From Yoonia vestfoldensis DSM 16212 (GTDB lineage: Bacteria; Pseudomonadota; Alphaproteobacteria; Rhodobacterales; Rhodobacteraceae): a stretch of 64,000 bases of DNA. Below the pieces are notes generated by a model. The model made no database searches, was not told the origin of the DNA, and worked only from the letters and a program-made list of their open reading frames with translations. The translations under genes and the position numbers were made by a program. This document shows positions 52,254-61,950 of the stretch, piece by piece (position 1 is the first letter of the stretch; every line of letters starts with the position of its first letter). The stretch covers positions 205,541 through 269,540 of the forward strand of contig NZ_KB907975.1 of assembly GCF_000382265.1 (NCBI RefSeq). Reading direction: 5' to 3'.

Positions 52254-53554
52254 TCTGCCGCCGGCTTGTGGGTTTTCAGGACCGCCGGTTCATCCTGCAC
52301 GCGGCGGAGGATCTCGGTGTCGGACTGGTCCATCGACGCCTCGACGTCCTTCATCGCGCTGATCGCCGCCTTGAGATCGGCCAGCGTCAGCGTTTCCTCG
52401 ATGCTCAGCCCGTCGCGCCCGTTGCGGATCGCGGCCTGCGTGATCGCAAGGATGAAGACCAGCACACCCGGCAACAGGTCGATCGCGATGGCCCCCGCCC
52501 ATGAGGGGACGAAATTGCCCGCATAGCGGATGACGGCATCGGCGCTGGAAATCGGGTTATAGGCGGTTTCCTGCGGCGGCTCCAGCGCCAGCACTTCGGC
52601 GGCGGCCTGCCCCAATGTCTGGCTGCGCTGGTCCAGCGCATCCAGCACCGACCCGATGGTCGAGCTTTGGGCGTCGCGGATCGTGGCGGTGCGCCCGTCA
52701 AGTTCGGGCAGCACGACCGAAGCAGGCAAATCTGCCGCCGCACGCGCGACAAGCAGGGCCACGGAATATTGGTTGAGGTTGGAAATCACCCCCGCCAGAC
52801 GCACGCTTTCTTCGGAAAAAGCGACCGACCGCTGATCGACCCGCCCCGGTGCGACGGTCAGGCTGCGCATTCGGCCCAAGGTGGCGTTGCCTTGCTCGTA
52901 AGCTGCGGCGATCAACGGCTGCTGCTCGCCGATCTGTGTTTCAAGGCTTTGCAGTTCCTCGGTTTTCTGACGCAGGACGCGGTAGACGGCCCCTTCGCCC
53001 GCTGTCCCCGACAATTCGCCGGACCGTTCCTGTTCGGCCAATGCCTCGAACGCTTCACGCGCGCGGCGGACCTCTTGGCGGAGGGCTTGGGCAGACAATG
53101 CGATGTTATGCGCCTGTTCCAGCGATGTCTGGTAATCACGGACCGTGGTGTCCAGGTGCTGTTCCACCGCCGCCGATCCGGCCAGCGCGGCCGCGTTCAG
53201 CCAGCTTGACATCGCGATGATCGCAAGACTGCCCACGATCATCATGACCGTCAGCCCGATATAGCCCGCCGCATTGCGCATCGCGGGCAACAGCCGCAGC
53301 ATGAAGCTCCAGAACACAAAGATACCGACAGAGACAGCCACAGAATAGGCCACCGCCGCAAAAAAGCTCATCGCGCCGGTATCTTCCAAGAGCGACGACA
53401 CGCCAAGATAGGTGTAGATGCCAGATGCGATGGCAAGAATACCCAAGGCCGCAGGCGTGAATGTGTCAAGCCAGGCGATATGCGCCTCGAGTTCCTTGGC
53501 GGTGCGCAACCCCTTGGTTTCAGCCGCCGTCAGGCGCCGGTTCTGGTCTGTCAT
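52250..53554 (-). CDS. Membrane protein with large coiled-coil domain
   Basis: The 434-residue protein has three N-terminal membrane helices (about residues 30-47, 62-82 and 95-118), a long helical coiled-coil segment (about 130-330, rich in Glu, Gln, Ala, for example EEVRRAREAFEALAEQERSG-like heptads), one more helix (IAIDLLPGVLVFILAI, about 372) and a cytoplasmic tail (SIEETLTLADLKAAISAM). ATG 53554 follows GAGGAG. It overlaps the ClpP-like protease gene; it may scaffold that protease. No family is recognised. Confidence 0.65.
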   Translation of the reverse strand: MTDQNRRLTAAETKGLRTAKELEAHIAWLDTFTPAALGILAIASGIYTYLGVSSLLEDTGAMSFFAAVAYSVAVSVGIFVFWSFMLRLLPAMRNAAGYIGLTVMMIVGSLAIIAMSSWLNAAALAGSAAVEQHLDTTVRDYQTSLEQAHNIALSAQALRQEVRRAREAFEALAEQERSGELSGTAGEGAVYRVLRQKTEELQSLETQIGEQQPLIAAAYEQGNATLGRMRSLTVAPGRVDQRSVAFSEESVRLAGVISNLNQYSVALLVARAAADLPASVVLPELDGRTATIRDAQSSTIGSVLDALDQRSQTLGQAAAEVLALEPPQETAYNPISSADAVIRYAGNFVPSWAGAIAIDLLPGVLVFILAITQAAIRNGRDGLSIEETLTLADLKAAISAMKDVEASMDQSDTEILRRVQDEPAVLKTHKPAAE

Positions 53555-53723
53555 GCATCTCTCCTCACGCGGCTGTGCAGCCACTATTAACCAAAACCGC
53601 CACGCGTTCCTATCCTGATCCGTTCAAATCGTCGGCAACGCACTGCTAGCGATCGGCATTACTGGAGGTATGCGCTTTTTTGCAAAGAACTTGGCTGTCG
53701 CGCGTTTCGCATCGCATGCTGGA

Positions 53724-53897
53724 TCAGAGGCGTCTGGGTTCATCGCGCGCGATGATGTAGACAGCGTGAACGATGCCCGGAATGTAGCCAAGCAAGGTCA
53801 GCAGGATATTGATCCAGAAATGCTTGCCCAGACCCTCTTGCAGAAAGACGCCGGCCGGGGGCAGAAAGATCGCGATGATGATGCGGATGAAATCCAT
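53724..53897 (-). CDS. YqaE/Pmp3-family small membrane protein
   Basis: A 57-residue reading, MDFIRIIIAIFLPPAGVFLQ onward, ending VHAVYIIARDEPRRL. It has the two-helix Pmp3/UPF0057 pattern: a first helix with FLPPAGVFLQEG and a second with NILLTLLGYIPGIVHA. Family members respond to salt and membrane stress. AGGAG precedes the ATG with 7-nt spacing. A plus-strand reading over it has no family features and is rejected. Confidence 0.85.
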   Translation of the reverse strand: MDFIRIIIAIFLPPAGVFLQEGLGKHFWINILLTLLGYIPGIVHAVYIIARDEPRRL

Positions 53898-54049
53898 GGT
53901 GATGCTCCTGTGGTTTGACCATCAACGTGCAACGGGATGGGTTCGTTCCGCAGTCCGGTCCACACGTGACAATCGCAAAAAAGACCGCGACAGGCTCAGC
54001 CGTCTTGGCTAGGCTTGCAGGGCAGACCCGTTGCGAAGGTATCCGGCAG

Positions 54050-55138
54050 ATGCAGAGCGAAGAAAAAGCGCTTGGCCAGATGCAGGCGATCGTGACCACC
54101 GGGACCGGTGGCTATGACAGGCTCGTCTACACCCGCGTGCCGATGCCGGTTGCAGACAGCGGCATGGTGCTCTTGAAAGTGCTGGCCGCCGGCGTGAACA
54201 ACACCGACATCAACACAAGACTTGGCTGGTATGCGGCCTCCGTCGATCAGGCGACCGAAGGAACGATCACCATCGACGACCGGCACGACGGCGGATGGAA
54301 AAACGCGACGCCCTTTCCCCTGATACAGGGCGCCGATTGCTGCGGCAAAGTGATGTCGGTCGGTCAGGCAGGCGATACGGCGCTGATCGGGCGGCGCGTT
54401 CTTGTCAGACCCTGTATGCGTGAACATGGCTTTGACCGTATGGATACACTCTGGCTGGGGTCGGATTGCGACGGGGCGTTTGCGCAATATGTGGCGGTGC
54501 CACAGGCCGAGGTCTTCGCGGTCGATTGCGACTGGACCGATGCCGAACTGGCCACGATCCCCTGTGCCTATGGCACGGCCGAGAACATGATCCACCGCGC
54601 AGATGTCGGGGCGGGGATGCGCGTTCTGGTGCCCGGCGCATCGGGTGGCGTCGGATCGGCGCTGGTCCAGCTTCTCAGGCGGCGCGGCGCCGAGGTCGTG
54701 GCCGTGACAAGCCCGTCGAAGGTTGACGATATCCGCGGGATCAGCGCTGACCACGTGCTGACGCGGGACAATGACCTGTCAGCGGCACTCGGCCCTGAAT
54801 CCATCGACGTGGTCATCGACAACGTCGGCGGTCCCGGCTTTGGCACGATGCTCCGCTTGCTTCGGCGCGGCGGATGCTATGTGTCCTCCGGCGCGATCGC
54901 AGGACCGATCGTCAGCCTTGACCTGCGTGTGATGTATCTCAAGGACATCACGCTGATCGGCTGCACAGCGTGGGACGAGGCCGTTTTCCCGAACCTGATG
55001 TCATATATCACGAACGGCGAAATCCGCCCGTTGCTTGCCGCGACCTATTCTCTGGACCGCATTGCCGATGCGCAGCGCGATTTCCTGCAAAAGCGACATA
55101 TCGGAAAGCTTGTACTGATCCCGCCCCAAGAATCGTAG
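54050..55138 (+). CDS. Medium-chain dehydrogenase/reductase, quinone-oxidoreductase-like
   Basis: The 362-residue protein has an N-terminal GroES-like domain (VLLKVLAAGVNNTDINTRLG) and a Rossmann domain with VLVPGASGGVGSALVQLLRR (about residue 200). The zinc-ligand pattern is incomplete, and the GADCCGKV element suits the quinone-reductase branch. The N-terminus chosen is ATG 54050 (MQSEEKALG), with GAAGGT upstream; ATG 54080 is possible. A much longer reading starting at 53915 overlaps the region upstream and is not family-like. Substrate unknown. Confidence 0.85.
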   Translation: MQSEEKALGQMQAIVTTGTGGYDRLVYTRVPMPVADSGMVLLKVLAAGVNNTDINTRLGWYAASVDQATEGTITIDDRHDGGWKNATPFPLIQGADCCGKVMSVGQAGDTALIGRRVLVRPCMREHGFDRMDTLWLGSDCDGAFAQYVAVPQAEVFAVDCDWTDAELATIPCAYGTAENMIHRADVGAGMRVLVPGASGGVGSALVQLLRRRGAEVVAVTSPSKVDDIRGISADHVLTRDNDLSAALGPESIDVVIDNVGGPGFGTMLRLLRRGGCYVSSGAIAGPIVSLDLRVMYLKDITLIGCTAWDEAVFPNLMSYITNGEIRPLLAATYSLDRIADAQRDFLQKRHIGKLVLIPPQES

Positions 55139-55158
55139 CCAAGCCAGTTCTGCGGAAA

Positions 55159-55179
55159 CGGTCGGCACCGCACCGACCG
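55159..55179 (+). terminator. GC-rich hairpin after the dehydrogenase gene
   Basis: CGGTCGG (55159-55165) and CCGACCG (55173-55179) form a 7-bp stem with a 7-nt loop 21 bases past the stop. There is no T tract, so a terminator function is only possible. Confidence 0.3.
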
Positions 55180-55404
55180 GCGGCGACCCAACACAGGAAT
55201 CACTGCCCGGTCCGCACCACCGCAAAGTGGGCTTGGCACCTGCGGCACGCAGGTCCCCGGCCTGGTAGAGAGATCACGCTTGCGGTATCAGCCGGAATAC
55301 CGGCGCAGAGACCGTCTTAGCCGCCTTCACCAAGCCGTTCCGCGACGGCCAATTGCCCACAGTCCTTTGCGGCCAAGGTCTTGCATCGACGCGAAGGGAT
55401 CGGA

Positions 55405-55479
55405 TGGTGCTGTGAGAGAGGATTGAACTCTCGACCTCACCCTTACCAAGGGTGTGCTCTACCACTGAGCTACCACAGC
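55405..55479 (-). tRNA. tRNA-Thr (anticodon GGT)
   Basis: A complete 75-nt cloverleaf on the minus strand: 7-bp acceptor stem (GCTGTGG with TCACAGC, one G-U), D-arm GCTC/GAGC, anticodon loop TTGGTAA with GGT at 55447-55445, T-arm GAGAG/CTCTC with TTCAATC, discriminator A and encoded CCA. A truncated second copy of its 5' half lies 135 bases away on the upstream side. Confidence 0.97.
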
Positions 55480-55574
55480 ATCCGTTTTCCAGATAGCTAC
55501 CCCGGGCGTTACCCCTGTGCAAGCGGGCTCTGGAAAAGCCCTTTAGTTTCAGCCGCCTTGCCGCCTAGAGCTTC

Positions 55575-55614
55575 CCCTTACCAAGGGTGTGCTCTGCCAC
55601 TGAGCTACCACAGC
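55575..55614 (-). pseudogene. Truncated tRNA-Thr copy (5' half)
   Basis: Forty bases match the 5' part of the intact tRNA-Thr (acceptor 5' strand, D-arm, anticodon arm to GGTAAGGG), with one difference in the D-loop (TGGTAGAG becomes TGGCAGAG). The rest of the tRNA is missing. The identity extends 6 bases beyond the tRNA 5' end (to 55620), so the copied unit is 46 bp. It cannot make a tRNA. Confidence 0.85.
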
Positions 55615-55700
55615 ATCCGTGAGGCGGGGGATTACCGACATTCGCCCGTCCGTGCAAGCCCTCTCTGGACGGTTTTTGCGCGTCTTGCTAACAGGGTTAC

Positions 55701-55850
55701 ATGGACAGCAAACACAGCAAGCCACAGTCTGCCAAGACAGCGACACCCCGCGAAGAACGGTTGAAAGCTGCGCTCAAGGCCAATATGGCCAAACGCAAGG
55801 CACAGGCGCGCGCACGCGCCGCTGATGCAGGCAAACAAAAGAAAGACTAG
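55701..55850 (+). CDS. Small basic protein upstream of murA
   Basis: A 49-residue reading, [20 protein letters not shown] then [19 protein letters not shown] and ending AGKQKKD, rich in Lys, Arg and Ala and probably one helix. It ends 5 bases before murA. Short basic proteins at this position occur in related genomes; the function is unknown, and no clear ribosome site precedes the ATG. Confidence 0.55.
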   Translation: MDSKHSKPQSAKTATPREERLKAALKANMAKRKAQARARAADAGKQKKD

Positions 55851-55855
55851 GCAGC

Positions 55856-57121
55856 ATGGATTCCATTTTGGTCAAAGGCGGCGCGGCACTCAACGGCAAG
55901 ATCCAGATCGCGGGTGCCAAGAACGCGGCGCTTGCGCTGATGCCTGCGACGCTGCTGTCGGAAGAGCCGCTGACGCTGATCAACGCGCCGCGCCTGTCGG
56001 ATATCAAGACGATGACAGCGCTGCTGCAATCCTTGGGCGTCGAGGTCACGTCGATGCAGAACGGCAAGGTGCAGGTGCTGTCGTCGCATGCGATGACCTC
56101 GACCCGCGCGGATTATGAAATCGTGCGCAAGATGCGGGCGTCCAATCTGGTGCTTGGCCCGCTGTTGGCCCGGCATCATCAGGCCATTGTCTCCTTGCCC
56201 GGCGGTTGTGCCATTGGCGCGCGGCCGATGGATATCCATGTGACAGCGCTGGAAACGATGGGTGCGACGATCGAGCTGAAGGACGGCTATCTGCATGCCA
56301 CCGCCAAGGGCGGGCTGAAAGGTGCGCGGGTGGGACTCCGCTTTGCCAGCGTGGGGGCCACCGAAAACGTGCTGATGGCCGCGACCTTGGCCAAAGGCAC
56401 GACGATCATCGAAAACGCCGCGCGCGAACCCGAAATCGTGGACCTCGCGCAATGTCTGCGCCGCATGGGCGCGCAGATCGAGGGGGAAGGCACCAGCACG
56501 ATCACCATTCAGGGTGTGGACCGTCTGGGCGCTGCGACCCATCCTGTCGTCACCGACCGGATCGAGCTTGGCACCTATATGCTGGCCCCGGTCTTTGCGG
56601 GGGGCGAGGTGGAATGTCTCGGCGGGCGCCTCGATCTGGTCGGCGCCTTTGCCGAAAAGCTGTCCGAGGCGGGTGTCGATGTGTCCGAGACCCCTGACGG
56701 CATCATGGTCAAACGCAACGGCAGCCGCGCAAAGGCCGTCAACGTCACCACCGCCGTCTTCCCCGGCTTTCCGACCGACCTTCAGGCGCAGATGATGGCG
56801 ATGCTTTGCACGGCGCAGGGCACGTCGGTGCTGGAAGAAAAGATTTTCGAGAATCGCTTCATGCATGCCCCCGAACTGATCCGCATGGGGGCAAAGATCG
56901 ACGTGCAGGGCGGCACCGCCACGGTGCAGGGTGTGGGCCGCCTGAAAGGCGCGCCGGTGATGGCGACAGACCTGCGGGCATCCGTCTCGCTGATCCTTGC
57001 GGGGCTGGCGGCAGAGGGCGAAACGCTGGTCAGCCGCGTTTATCACCTTGATCGCGGGTACGAGCATGTCGAGGAAAAGCTGCGCGCCGTCGGCGCCAAT
57101 ATAGAACGGGTGCCCGGATGA
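55856..57121 (+). CDS. murA: UDP-N-acetylglucosamine 1-carboxyvinyltransferase
   Basis: First committed enzyme of peptidoglycan synthesis: adds enolpyruvate from PEP to UDP-GlcNAc. The 421-residue protein starts [20 protein letters not shown] and has the catalytic Cys118 in [13 protein letters not shown], so it should be sensitive to fosfomycin, unlike Asp-type variants. It ends overlapping the DUF2948 gene by 4 bases and heads a long co-directional block. Confidence 0.96.
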   Translation: MDSILVKGGAALNGKIQIAGAKNAALALMPATLLSEEPLTLINAPRLSDIKTMTALLQSLGVEVTSMQNGKVQVLSSHAMTSTRADYEIVRKMRASNLVLGPLLARHHQAIVSLPGGCAIGARPMDIHVTALETMGATIELKDGYLHATAKGGLKGARVGLRFASVGATENVLMAATLAKGTTIIENAAREPEIVDLAQCLRRMGAQIEGEGTSTITIQGVDRLGAATHPVVTDRIELGTYMLAPVFAGGEVECLGGRLDLVGAFAEKLSEAGVDVSETPDGIMVKRNGSRAKAVNVTTAVFPGFPTDLQAQMMAMLCTAQGTSVLEEKIFENRFMHAPELIRMGAKIDVQGGTATVQGVGRLKGAPVMATDLRASVSLILAGLAAEGETLVSRVYHLDRGYEHVEEKLRAVGANIERVPG

Positions 57122-57579
57122 CCGAGGACGCCAGTTTCCGCGACGGGGCGGACAAGCCGCTTCGCCTGCGCGCGCTGGATGCTGATGATCTGGCGGTGAT
57201 CGCCGCGATTACGCAGGATGCCGTGTTTCCCGTGTCGGAAATGCGCTGGGACCGCAAGGCACGCCGTTTTGCCCTGCTCATCAACCGCTTTCGCTGGGAA
57301 AACGGGCGTCAGCAGCCCGAGCGCGTGCAATCGGTGCTCGCGTTCGAGGATGTGATGGCCGTGCAAAGCCAGGGCATCGCCAAGGCCGACAGCGATCTTG
57401 TCTGTTCGCTGTTGTCGATCAGCTTTGCCCCTGCCGCCGATGGCGCGGGACGGGTCGAGCTGACGCTGGCGGGTGACGGTGCCATTGCCTTGCAGGTCGA
57501 GGCTTTGGAAGCTGTGCTGCGCGATGTCACGCAACCCTATGCCGCCCCGTCGGGCAAGGCCCCATCACACCCCGACTGA
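57118..57579 (+). CDS. DUF2948 protein
   Basis: The 153-residue protein shows the DUF2948 pattern: [22 protein letters not shown], then [20 protein letters not shown] and [10 protein letters not shown]. No signal or membrane helix. The family is alphaproteobacterial and of unknown function, regularly found between murA and hisD as here. It overlaps the murA stop (ATGA). Confidence 0.85.
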   Translation: MTEDASFRDGADKPLRLRALDADDLAVIAAITQDAVFPVSEMRWDRKARRFALLINRFRWENGRQQPERVQSVLAFEDVMAVQSQGIAKADSDLVCSLLSISFAPAADGAGRVELTLAGDGAIALQVEALEAVLRDVTQPYAAPSGKAPSHPD

Positions 57580-57635
57580 TACCATTGAAGCGGGTGGCGG
57601 TCCCCGCTATGTCCCCTGTCACGAAGGAGACACCG

Positions 57636-58943
57636 ATGCCGCAATTCCTGTCCACGACCGATCCCGATTTCGAGGCCCGCTTTACCGCCCTTCTGGGCGC
57701 AAAACGCGAGGATAGCCCCGATGTCGATCATATCGTGGCCGAGATCATCGCCGATGTGCGCGCGCGCGGCGATCAGGCGGTCATTGATCTGACCTCGCGG
57801 TTCGACAGGCTGGACCTGACACCCGCAACTTTGCGCTTTACGCACGAAGAAATCGCCGCCGAATGTGCGCTGGTCTCGGACGCGGATCGCGCGGCACTCG
57901 AACTCGCCGCCGCGCGCATCCGCGCCTATCACAGCCGCCAGATGCCCGAGGATGCCAGTTGGACGGATGAGACAGGGGCCATGCTGGGCTGGCGCTGGAC
58001 GCCGGTGTCCGCAGCGGGGCTTTATGTGCCGGGCGGGCTCGCCAGCTATCCGTCATCGGTGCTGATGAATGCGATTCCGGCCAAGGTCGCGGGTGTTGGG
58101 CGCCTTGCCATCGTGGTGCCGACGCCGGACGGCGTGACCAATCCGCTGGTCCTGATGGCGGCACAGATCGCAGGCGTGGACGAGATTTACCGCATCGGCG
58201 GCGCGCAAGCCATTGCGGCACTGGCCTATGGCACCCAGACCATCCCGCCCGTGGACAAGATCACCGGGCCGGGCAATGCCTTTGTCGCGGCGGCCAAACG
58301 GCGGGTGTTCGGCAAGGTGGGCATCGACATGATCGCGGGGCCGTCGGAAATCCTTGTCATCGCGGATCGCGACAACGACCCCGACTGGATCGCGCTTGAT
58401 CTTCTGTCGCAGGCCGAACACGACGAAAGCGCGCAATCGCTGCTGATTACCGATGATGCGGCGTTCGGGCGCGCGGTGGCAGAGGCCGTGGACAAACGCC
58501 TGCAAACACTGGAACGCCGCGCGATTGCGGGCGCAAGCTGGCGCGATTTCGGCGCGATCATCTCGGTCGCGGATATGGACCAGGCGGTCGCCCTGTCCGA
58601 CCGGATCGCCCCCGAACATCTGGAACTTTGCACCGCGGATGCCGATGCATTGGCAGGGCGGATCACCCATGCGGGCGCGATCTTCATTGGCGGTTGGACA
58701 CCCGAGGCGATCGGCGATTACATAGGTGGGCCCAACCATGTTCTGCCGACCGCCCGGTCGGCACGTTTTTCGAGTGGATTATCAGTAATGGACTTTATCA
58801 AACGCACCACCCTGTCGCGCATGACGCCCGACGCGCTGGCCGCCATCGGCCCCGCCGCCGAACGGCTGGCGAAATCCGAAAGCCTGCAAGCCCACGGGCT
58901 GAGCGTGCGCGCGCGGCTTGACCGGCTGAACCGGGGGGTCTGA
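57636..58943 (+). CDS. hisD: Histidinol dehydrogenase
   Basis: Zinc- and NAD-dependent two-step oxidation of histidinol to histidine. The 435-residue protein has PGGLASYPSSVLMNAIPAKV, the family motif IAGPSEILVIADRDNDP, LSQAEHDESAQ (catalytic and metal region) and the C-terminal GPNHVLPT. ATG 57636 has AAGGAG at 7 nt; a 17-residue extension to 57585 is not family-like. Confidence 0.95.
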   Translation: MPQFLSTTDPDFEARFTALLGAKREDSPDVDHIVAEIIADVRARGDQAVIDLTSRFDRLDLTPATLRFTHEEIAAECALVSDADRAALELAAARIRAYHSRQMPEDASWTDETGAMLGWRWTPVSAAGLYVPGGLASYPSSVLMNAIPAKVAGVGRLAIVVPTPDGVTNPLVLMAAQIAGVDEIYRIGGAQAIAALAYGTQTIPPVDKITGPGNAFVAAAKRRVFGKVGIDMIAGPSEILVIADRDNDPDWIALDLLSQAEHDESAQSLLITDDAAFGRAVAEAVDKRLQTLERRAIAGASWRDFGAIISVADMDQAVALSDRIAPEHLELCTADADALAGRITHAGAIFIGGWTPEAIGDYIGGPNHVLPTARSARFSSGLSVMDFIKRTTLSRMTPDALAAIGPAAERLAKSESLQAHGLSVRARLDRLNRGV

Positions 58944-58944
58944 G

Positions 58945-59424
58945 ATGACGCGCATCGTCAATATCATCCTCGATGACAGTGGCCTGCCCGCCCCCACGCC
59001 CGAGATCGATCAGGAACGCAAGGTCGCCATGTTCGACCTGTTGGAAGACAATAGTTTCGCGATGCCCCCGCGCGACGACCGTGCCGTGCCCGAAGGGCCG
59101 TTCCAGCTGGGCCTGTCGATCCGGGAAAAGCGGCTGGTGTTCGATATCCAGCTGGAAGACGGCACACCTGCGGGCGAATTCCATCTGTCGCTTGGGCCCT
59201 TCCGGCAGGTGGTGAAGGATTACTTCCAGATCTGCGCCAGCTATTTCGACGCCGTCAAAACCCTGCCCCCCAGCCAGATCGAGACCATCGACATGGCCCG
59301 CCGCGGCATCCACAACGAAGGCGCGCGGGTGTTGCAGGAACGGCTCGAAGGCAAGGCCATCGTCGACAACGACACCGCCCGCCGCCTGTTCACGCTGATC
59401 TGTGTGCTGCATTTTGGGGGCTGA
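58945..59424 (+). CDS. UPF0262 family protein
   Basis: The 159-residue protein has family segments ILDDSGLPAPTPEIDQERKV and GPFRQVVKDYFQICASYF. It is soluble, with no signal peptide. UPF0262 proteins are alphaproteobacterial and uncharacterised, usually next to hisD and the phosphatase gene as seen here. It begins one base after the hisD stop. Confidence 0.88.
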   Translation: MTRIVNIILDDSGLPAPTPEIDQERKVAMFDLLEDNSFAMPPRDDRAVPEGPFQLGLSIREKRLVFDIQLEDGTPAGEFHLSLGPFRQVVKDYFQICASYFDAVKTLPPSQIETIDMARRGIHNEGARVLQERLEGKAIVDNDTARRLFTLICVLHFGG

Positions 59425-59425
59425 C

Positions 59426-59908
59426 GTGGACGAGACCGGCAAATACGCACCCCTGCCCCAATCGGTGCTGTTTTGCTGCGACCACAATTCTGTGCGATCC
59501 CCGATGGCCGAGGGGATCATGAAAAAGCTTTACGGCAAGCGGTGTTATGTCCAGTCGGTCGGCGTCAAGAACGATATGGAAATCGACGGTTTCGCAGTCA
59601 CCGTCTGTGCCGAAATCGGGGTCGAGGTGGCGCGCCACCGGTCGCGGTCCTTTGACGAGATGGAACAATGGGGCGATGATCTGTCGTCCTTCGATCTGGT
59701 GCTGGCATTGTCGCCCGCCAGCCAGCGGCGCGCGCTGGACCTGACGCAATTCTTTCATATGGATGTCGAATACTGGCCGATCCTTGACCCCACCGGCATG
59801 GGCGACAACCGCGAGGCACGGCTGGCGCTTTACCGTCAGGCGCGTGACCAGATTTACGACCGGCTGGTCGCCCGCTTTGGCCCCGCAACCGACGATCCGG
59901 CCCAATGA
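59426..59908 (+). CDS. Low-molecular-weight phosphotyrosine phosphatase-like protein
   Basis: The 160-residue protein has the P-loop C-x5-R-S in [12 protein letters not shown] (about residues 21-32) and a late Asp-Pro (LDPTGMGD) for the general acid. The start is GTG 59426 after GGGGG, one base after the UPF0262 stop. The pattern resembles both Tyr phosphatases and ArsC-type reductases; the conserved locus suggests a housekeeping role that is not known. Confidence 0.85.
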   Translation: MDETGKYAPLPQSVLFCCDHNSVRSPMAEGIMKKLYGKRCYVQSVGVKNDMEIDGFAVTVCAEIGVEVARHRSRSFDEMEQWGDDLSSFDLVLALSPASQRRALDLTQFFHMDVEYWPILDPTGMGDNREARLALYRQARDQIYDRLVARFGPATDDPAQ

Positions 59909-60014
59909 CGCGGCTTCCATTCGCGACACACGCATATTTGCCCTTGAAAAACGCACCGGACAGGCGCATTTAGCAGCGGTCCGCAAAGAGCGGACGAGAT
60001 ATACAGGAGATCAC

Positions 60015-60233
60015 ATGGCCAAGGAAGAACTGCTCGAATTCCCAGGTGTCGTGAAAGAACTTCTGCCGAACGCGACATTTCGGGTCGAGCTGGAAAACGG
60101 CCATGAGATCATCGCGCATACGGCAGGCAAGATGCGCAAGAACCGCATCCGCGTTCTAGCCGGCGACAAGGTGCAGGTCGAAATGACCCCCTATGACCTG
60201 ACCAAGGGTCGGATCAATTACCGCTTCAAATAG
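60015..60233 (+). CDS. infA: Translation initiation factor IF-1
   Basis: The 72-residue OB-fold factor [20 protein letters not shown]... ends KGRINYRFK. It binds the ribosomal A site during initiation. AGGAG precedes the ATG. Complete and canonical. Confidence 0.97.
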   Translation: MAKEELLEFPGVVKELLPNATFRVELENGHEIIAHTAGKMRKNRIRVLAGDKVQVEMTPYDLTKGRINYRFK

Positions 60234-60270
60234 CGTGAGACACAGTTTCACGCAGCAGGGGTAAGCGTTT

Positions 60271-60291
60271 GGCCGCAGGCGAAATGCGGCC
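60271..60291 (+). promoter_or_regulatory. Stem-loop between infA and maf
   Basis: GGCCGCA (60271-60277) pairs with TGCGGCC (60285-60291) around a 7-nt loop. No T run follows, so it is more likely an mRNA processing or stability element than a terminator. Confidence 0.4.
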
Positions 60292-60313
60292 CTGCAGCGG
60301 TTGCGGAGATCAC

Positions 60314-60919
60314 ATGACCACCCTGCCCCCCGACACCCCGTTGAAACTGATCCTCGGCTCTGGCTCGCCCCGGCGGCTGGAGCTTTTGGCGCAGCTTGGC
60401 GTCATCCCCGACGCCGTGCGCCCGCCCGATATCGACGAGGATGTGCGCCGCGCGGAACTGCCGCGCGATTACGTCAAGCGGATCGCCACGGAGAAACTCG
60501 CCGCGATGGTGGCGGATGACGACACCGTCGTGCTTTGCGCCGATACGACCGTCGCACTTGGCCGCCGGATCATGGGCAAACCGCGCGATGCGGGCGAGGC
60601 GGCGGCGTTTCTCTACGCGCTGTCGGGCCGTCGGCACAAGGTCATCACCGCCGTGGCCGTCAAGCGCGGCAGCCGCACATGGCTGCGCGACGTGCAAAGC
60701 ACGGTCGCGTTCAAACAGCTTTCGGATACCGAAGTGAACGCCTATCTGGCCAGTGGTGACTGGCAAGGCAAAGCGGGCGGATATGCGATTCAGGGACCTG
60801 CGGGGGCCTTTATCCCGTGGATCAACGGGTCCTACACGGGCATCGTCGGCCTGCCGCTGACCGAAACCGCAGGCCTTTTGACGGCGGCGGGCTATCCACT
60901 CTACAAGGACGCATTATGA
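60314..60919 (+). CDS. maf: Maf-family nucleoside triphosphate pyrophosphatase
   Basis: The 201-residue protein has the Maf signature [16 protein letters not shown] and [19 protein letters not shown] near the end; ADTTVALG carries the catalytic Asp. Maf proteins hydrolyse non-standard or surplus NTPs such as dTTP or UTP. ATG 60314 gives the normal N-terminus. It overlaps the following RNase gene (ATGA). Confidence 0.93.
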   Translation: MTTLPPDTPLKLILGSGSPRRLELLAQLGVIPDAVRPPDIDEDVRRAELPRDYVKRIATEKLAAMVADDDTVVLCADTTVALGRRIMGKPRDAGEAAAFLYALSGRRHKVITAVAVKRGSRTWLRDVQSTVAFKQLSDTEVNAYLASGDWQGKAGGYAIQGPAGAFIPWINGSYTGIVGLPLTETAGLLTAAGYPLYKDAL

Positions 60920-61950
60920 AGGGTCGCAGCATCATCCTCGATCACGCGGTCGGGCTGGAGGCTGCGGCCTATCTGGTCGACGGCAAACTGGATGATCTGC
61001 TGATCGACCAGACCGACGCCCCCCGCCCCGGTGCGATCTACCGGGCGATCTGCGACCGCCCGATCAAGGGACAAGGCGGCATGATGCTGCGCCTGCCCGA
61101 CGGCGACACCGCATTTCTGCGCGCAGGCAAGGGGCTGCGGCAGGGTCAGGCGCTCTTGGTGCAGGTCACGGGCTATGCCGAAGGCAGCAAGGCTGTCCCC
61201 GTCACCGACCGCGTGCTGTTCAAAAGCCGCTATGCGATCGTCACACCGGGCAAGCCGGGGCTGAACATCTCGCGCCAGATCGTGGACGAAGATATCCGCG
61301 ACAATCTGCTGGCAATCGCCCATGCCGCGCACGAAGGCGCCCACGGTCTGATCCTGCGTTCCTCCTGCCAAACGGCGACCGAGGACGAGATCACCGAGGA
61401 TATCGCTGCAATGCTGGCATTGGCTGATGCGGTGCTGGCCGATGCGACGGGTGACAGCCCCGAGGCCCTGACCGAAGGCGACAGCCCGCATGTGCTGGCC
61501 TGGCGCGACTGGACGGGTGCGAGCGAGATCGTCACCGAACCGGGTGGTTTTGCCGCCCACGGCGTGCTGGACCAGATCGCGGCGCTGGGTCAGGCGCTGG
61601 TGCCGCTGGGCGAAGGGCAGATGTATGTCGAACCCACCCGCGCGCTGGTCGCCGTCGATGTGAACACCGGCAGCGACACGACCCCTGCTGCCGCACTCAA
61701 GGCCAATCTCGCCGCCGCCCGCGCCTTGCCACGCGCCTTGCGGCTGCGGGGGCTTGGTGGCCAGATCAGCGTGGATTTCGTGTCGATGTCCAAGACACAT
61801 CGCAAACAGATCGAACAATCGCTGCGCGCTGCGTTCAAGAACGACCCGGTCGAGACATCGCTGGTCGGCTGGACCCCGATGGGCCTGTTCGAACTTCAGC
61901 GCAAACGCGAACGGCTGCCCTTGCCCGCGGACCTGCTGAGGCGTCTGTGA
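60916..61950 (+). CDS. Short ribonuclease E/G-family protein
   Basis: The 344-residue protein has the RNase E/G catalytic domain with metal-binding Asp in [10 protein letters not shown] (about residue 247) and ISVDFVSM (about 284), and [19 protein letters not shown]. It is much shorter than RNase E and lacks a long C-terminal scaffold. An S1-like N-terminal region seems reduced. Lineage-typical placement is between maf and yacG. Confidence 0.87.
   Translation: MKGRSIILDHAVGLEAAAYLVDGKLDDLLIDQTDAPRPGAIYRAICDRPIKGQGGMMLRLPDGDTAFLRAGKGLRQGQALLVQVTGYAEGSKAVPVTDRVLFKSRYAIVTPGKPGLNISRQIVDEDIRDNLLAIAHAAHEGAHGLILRSSCQTATEDEITEDIAAMLALADAVLADATGDSPEALTEGDSPHVLAWRDWTGASEIVTEPGGFAAHGVLDQIAALGQALVPLGEGQMYVEPTRALVAVDVNTGSDTTPAAALKANLAAARALPRALRLRGLGGQISVDFVSMSKTHRKQIEQSLRAAFKNDPVETSLVGWTPMGLFELQRKRERLPLPADLLRRL

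Noticed and set aside
53670..53918. An 82-codon plus-strand frame over the YqaE gene
   Set aside because: It is preceded by GGAGG but too closely, and the minus strand codes a clear YqaE/Pmp3 protein over the same bases.
55139..55404. A possible small RNA gene between the dehydrogenase and tRNA-Thr
   Set aside because: There are GC-rich hairpins but no promoter, T tract or recognised RNA family; only a weak terminator candidate is listed.
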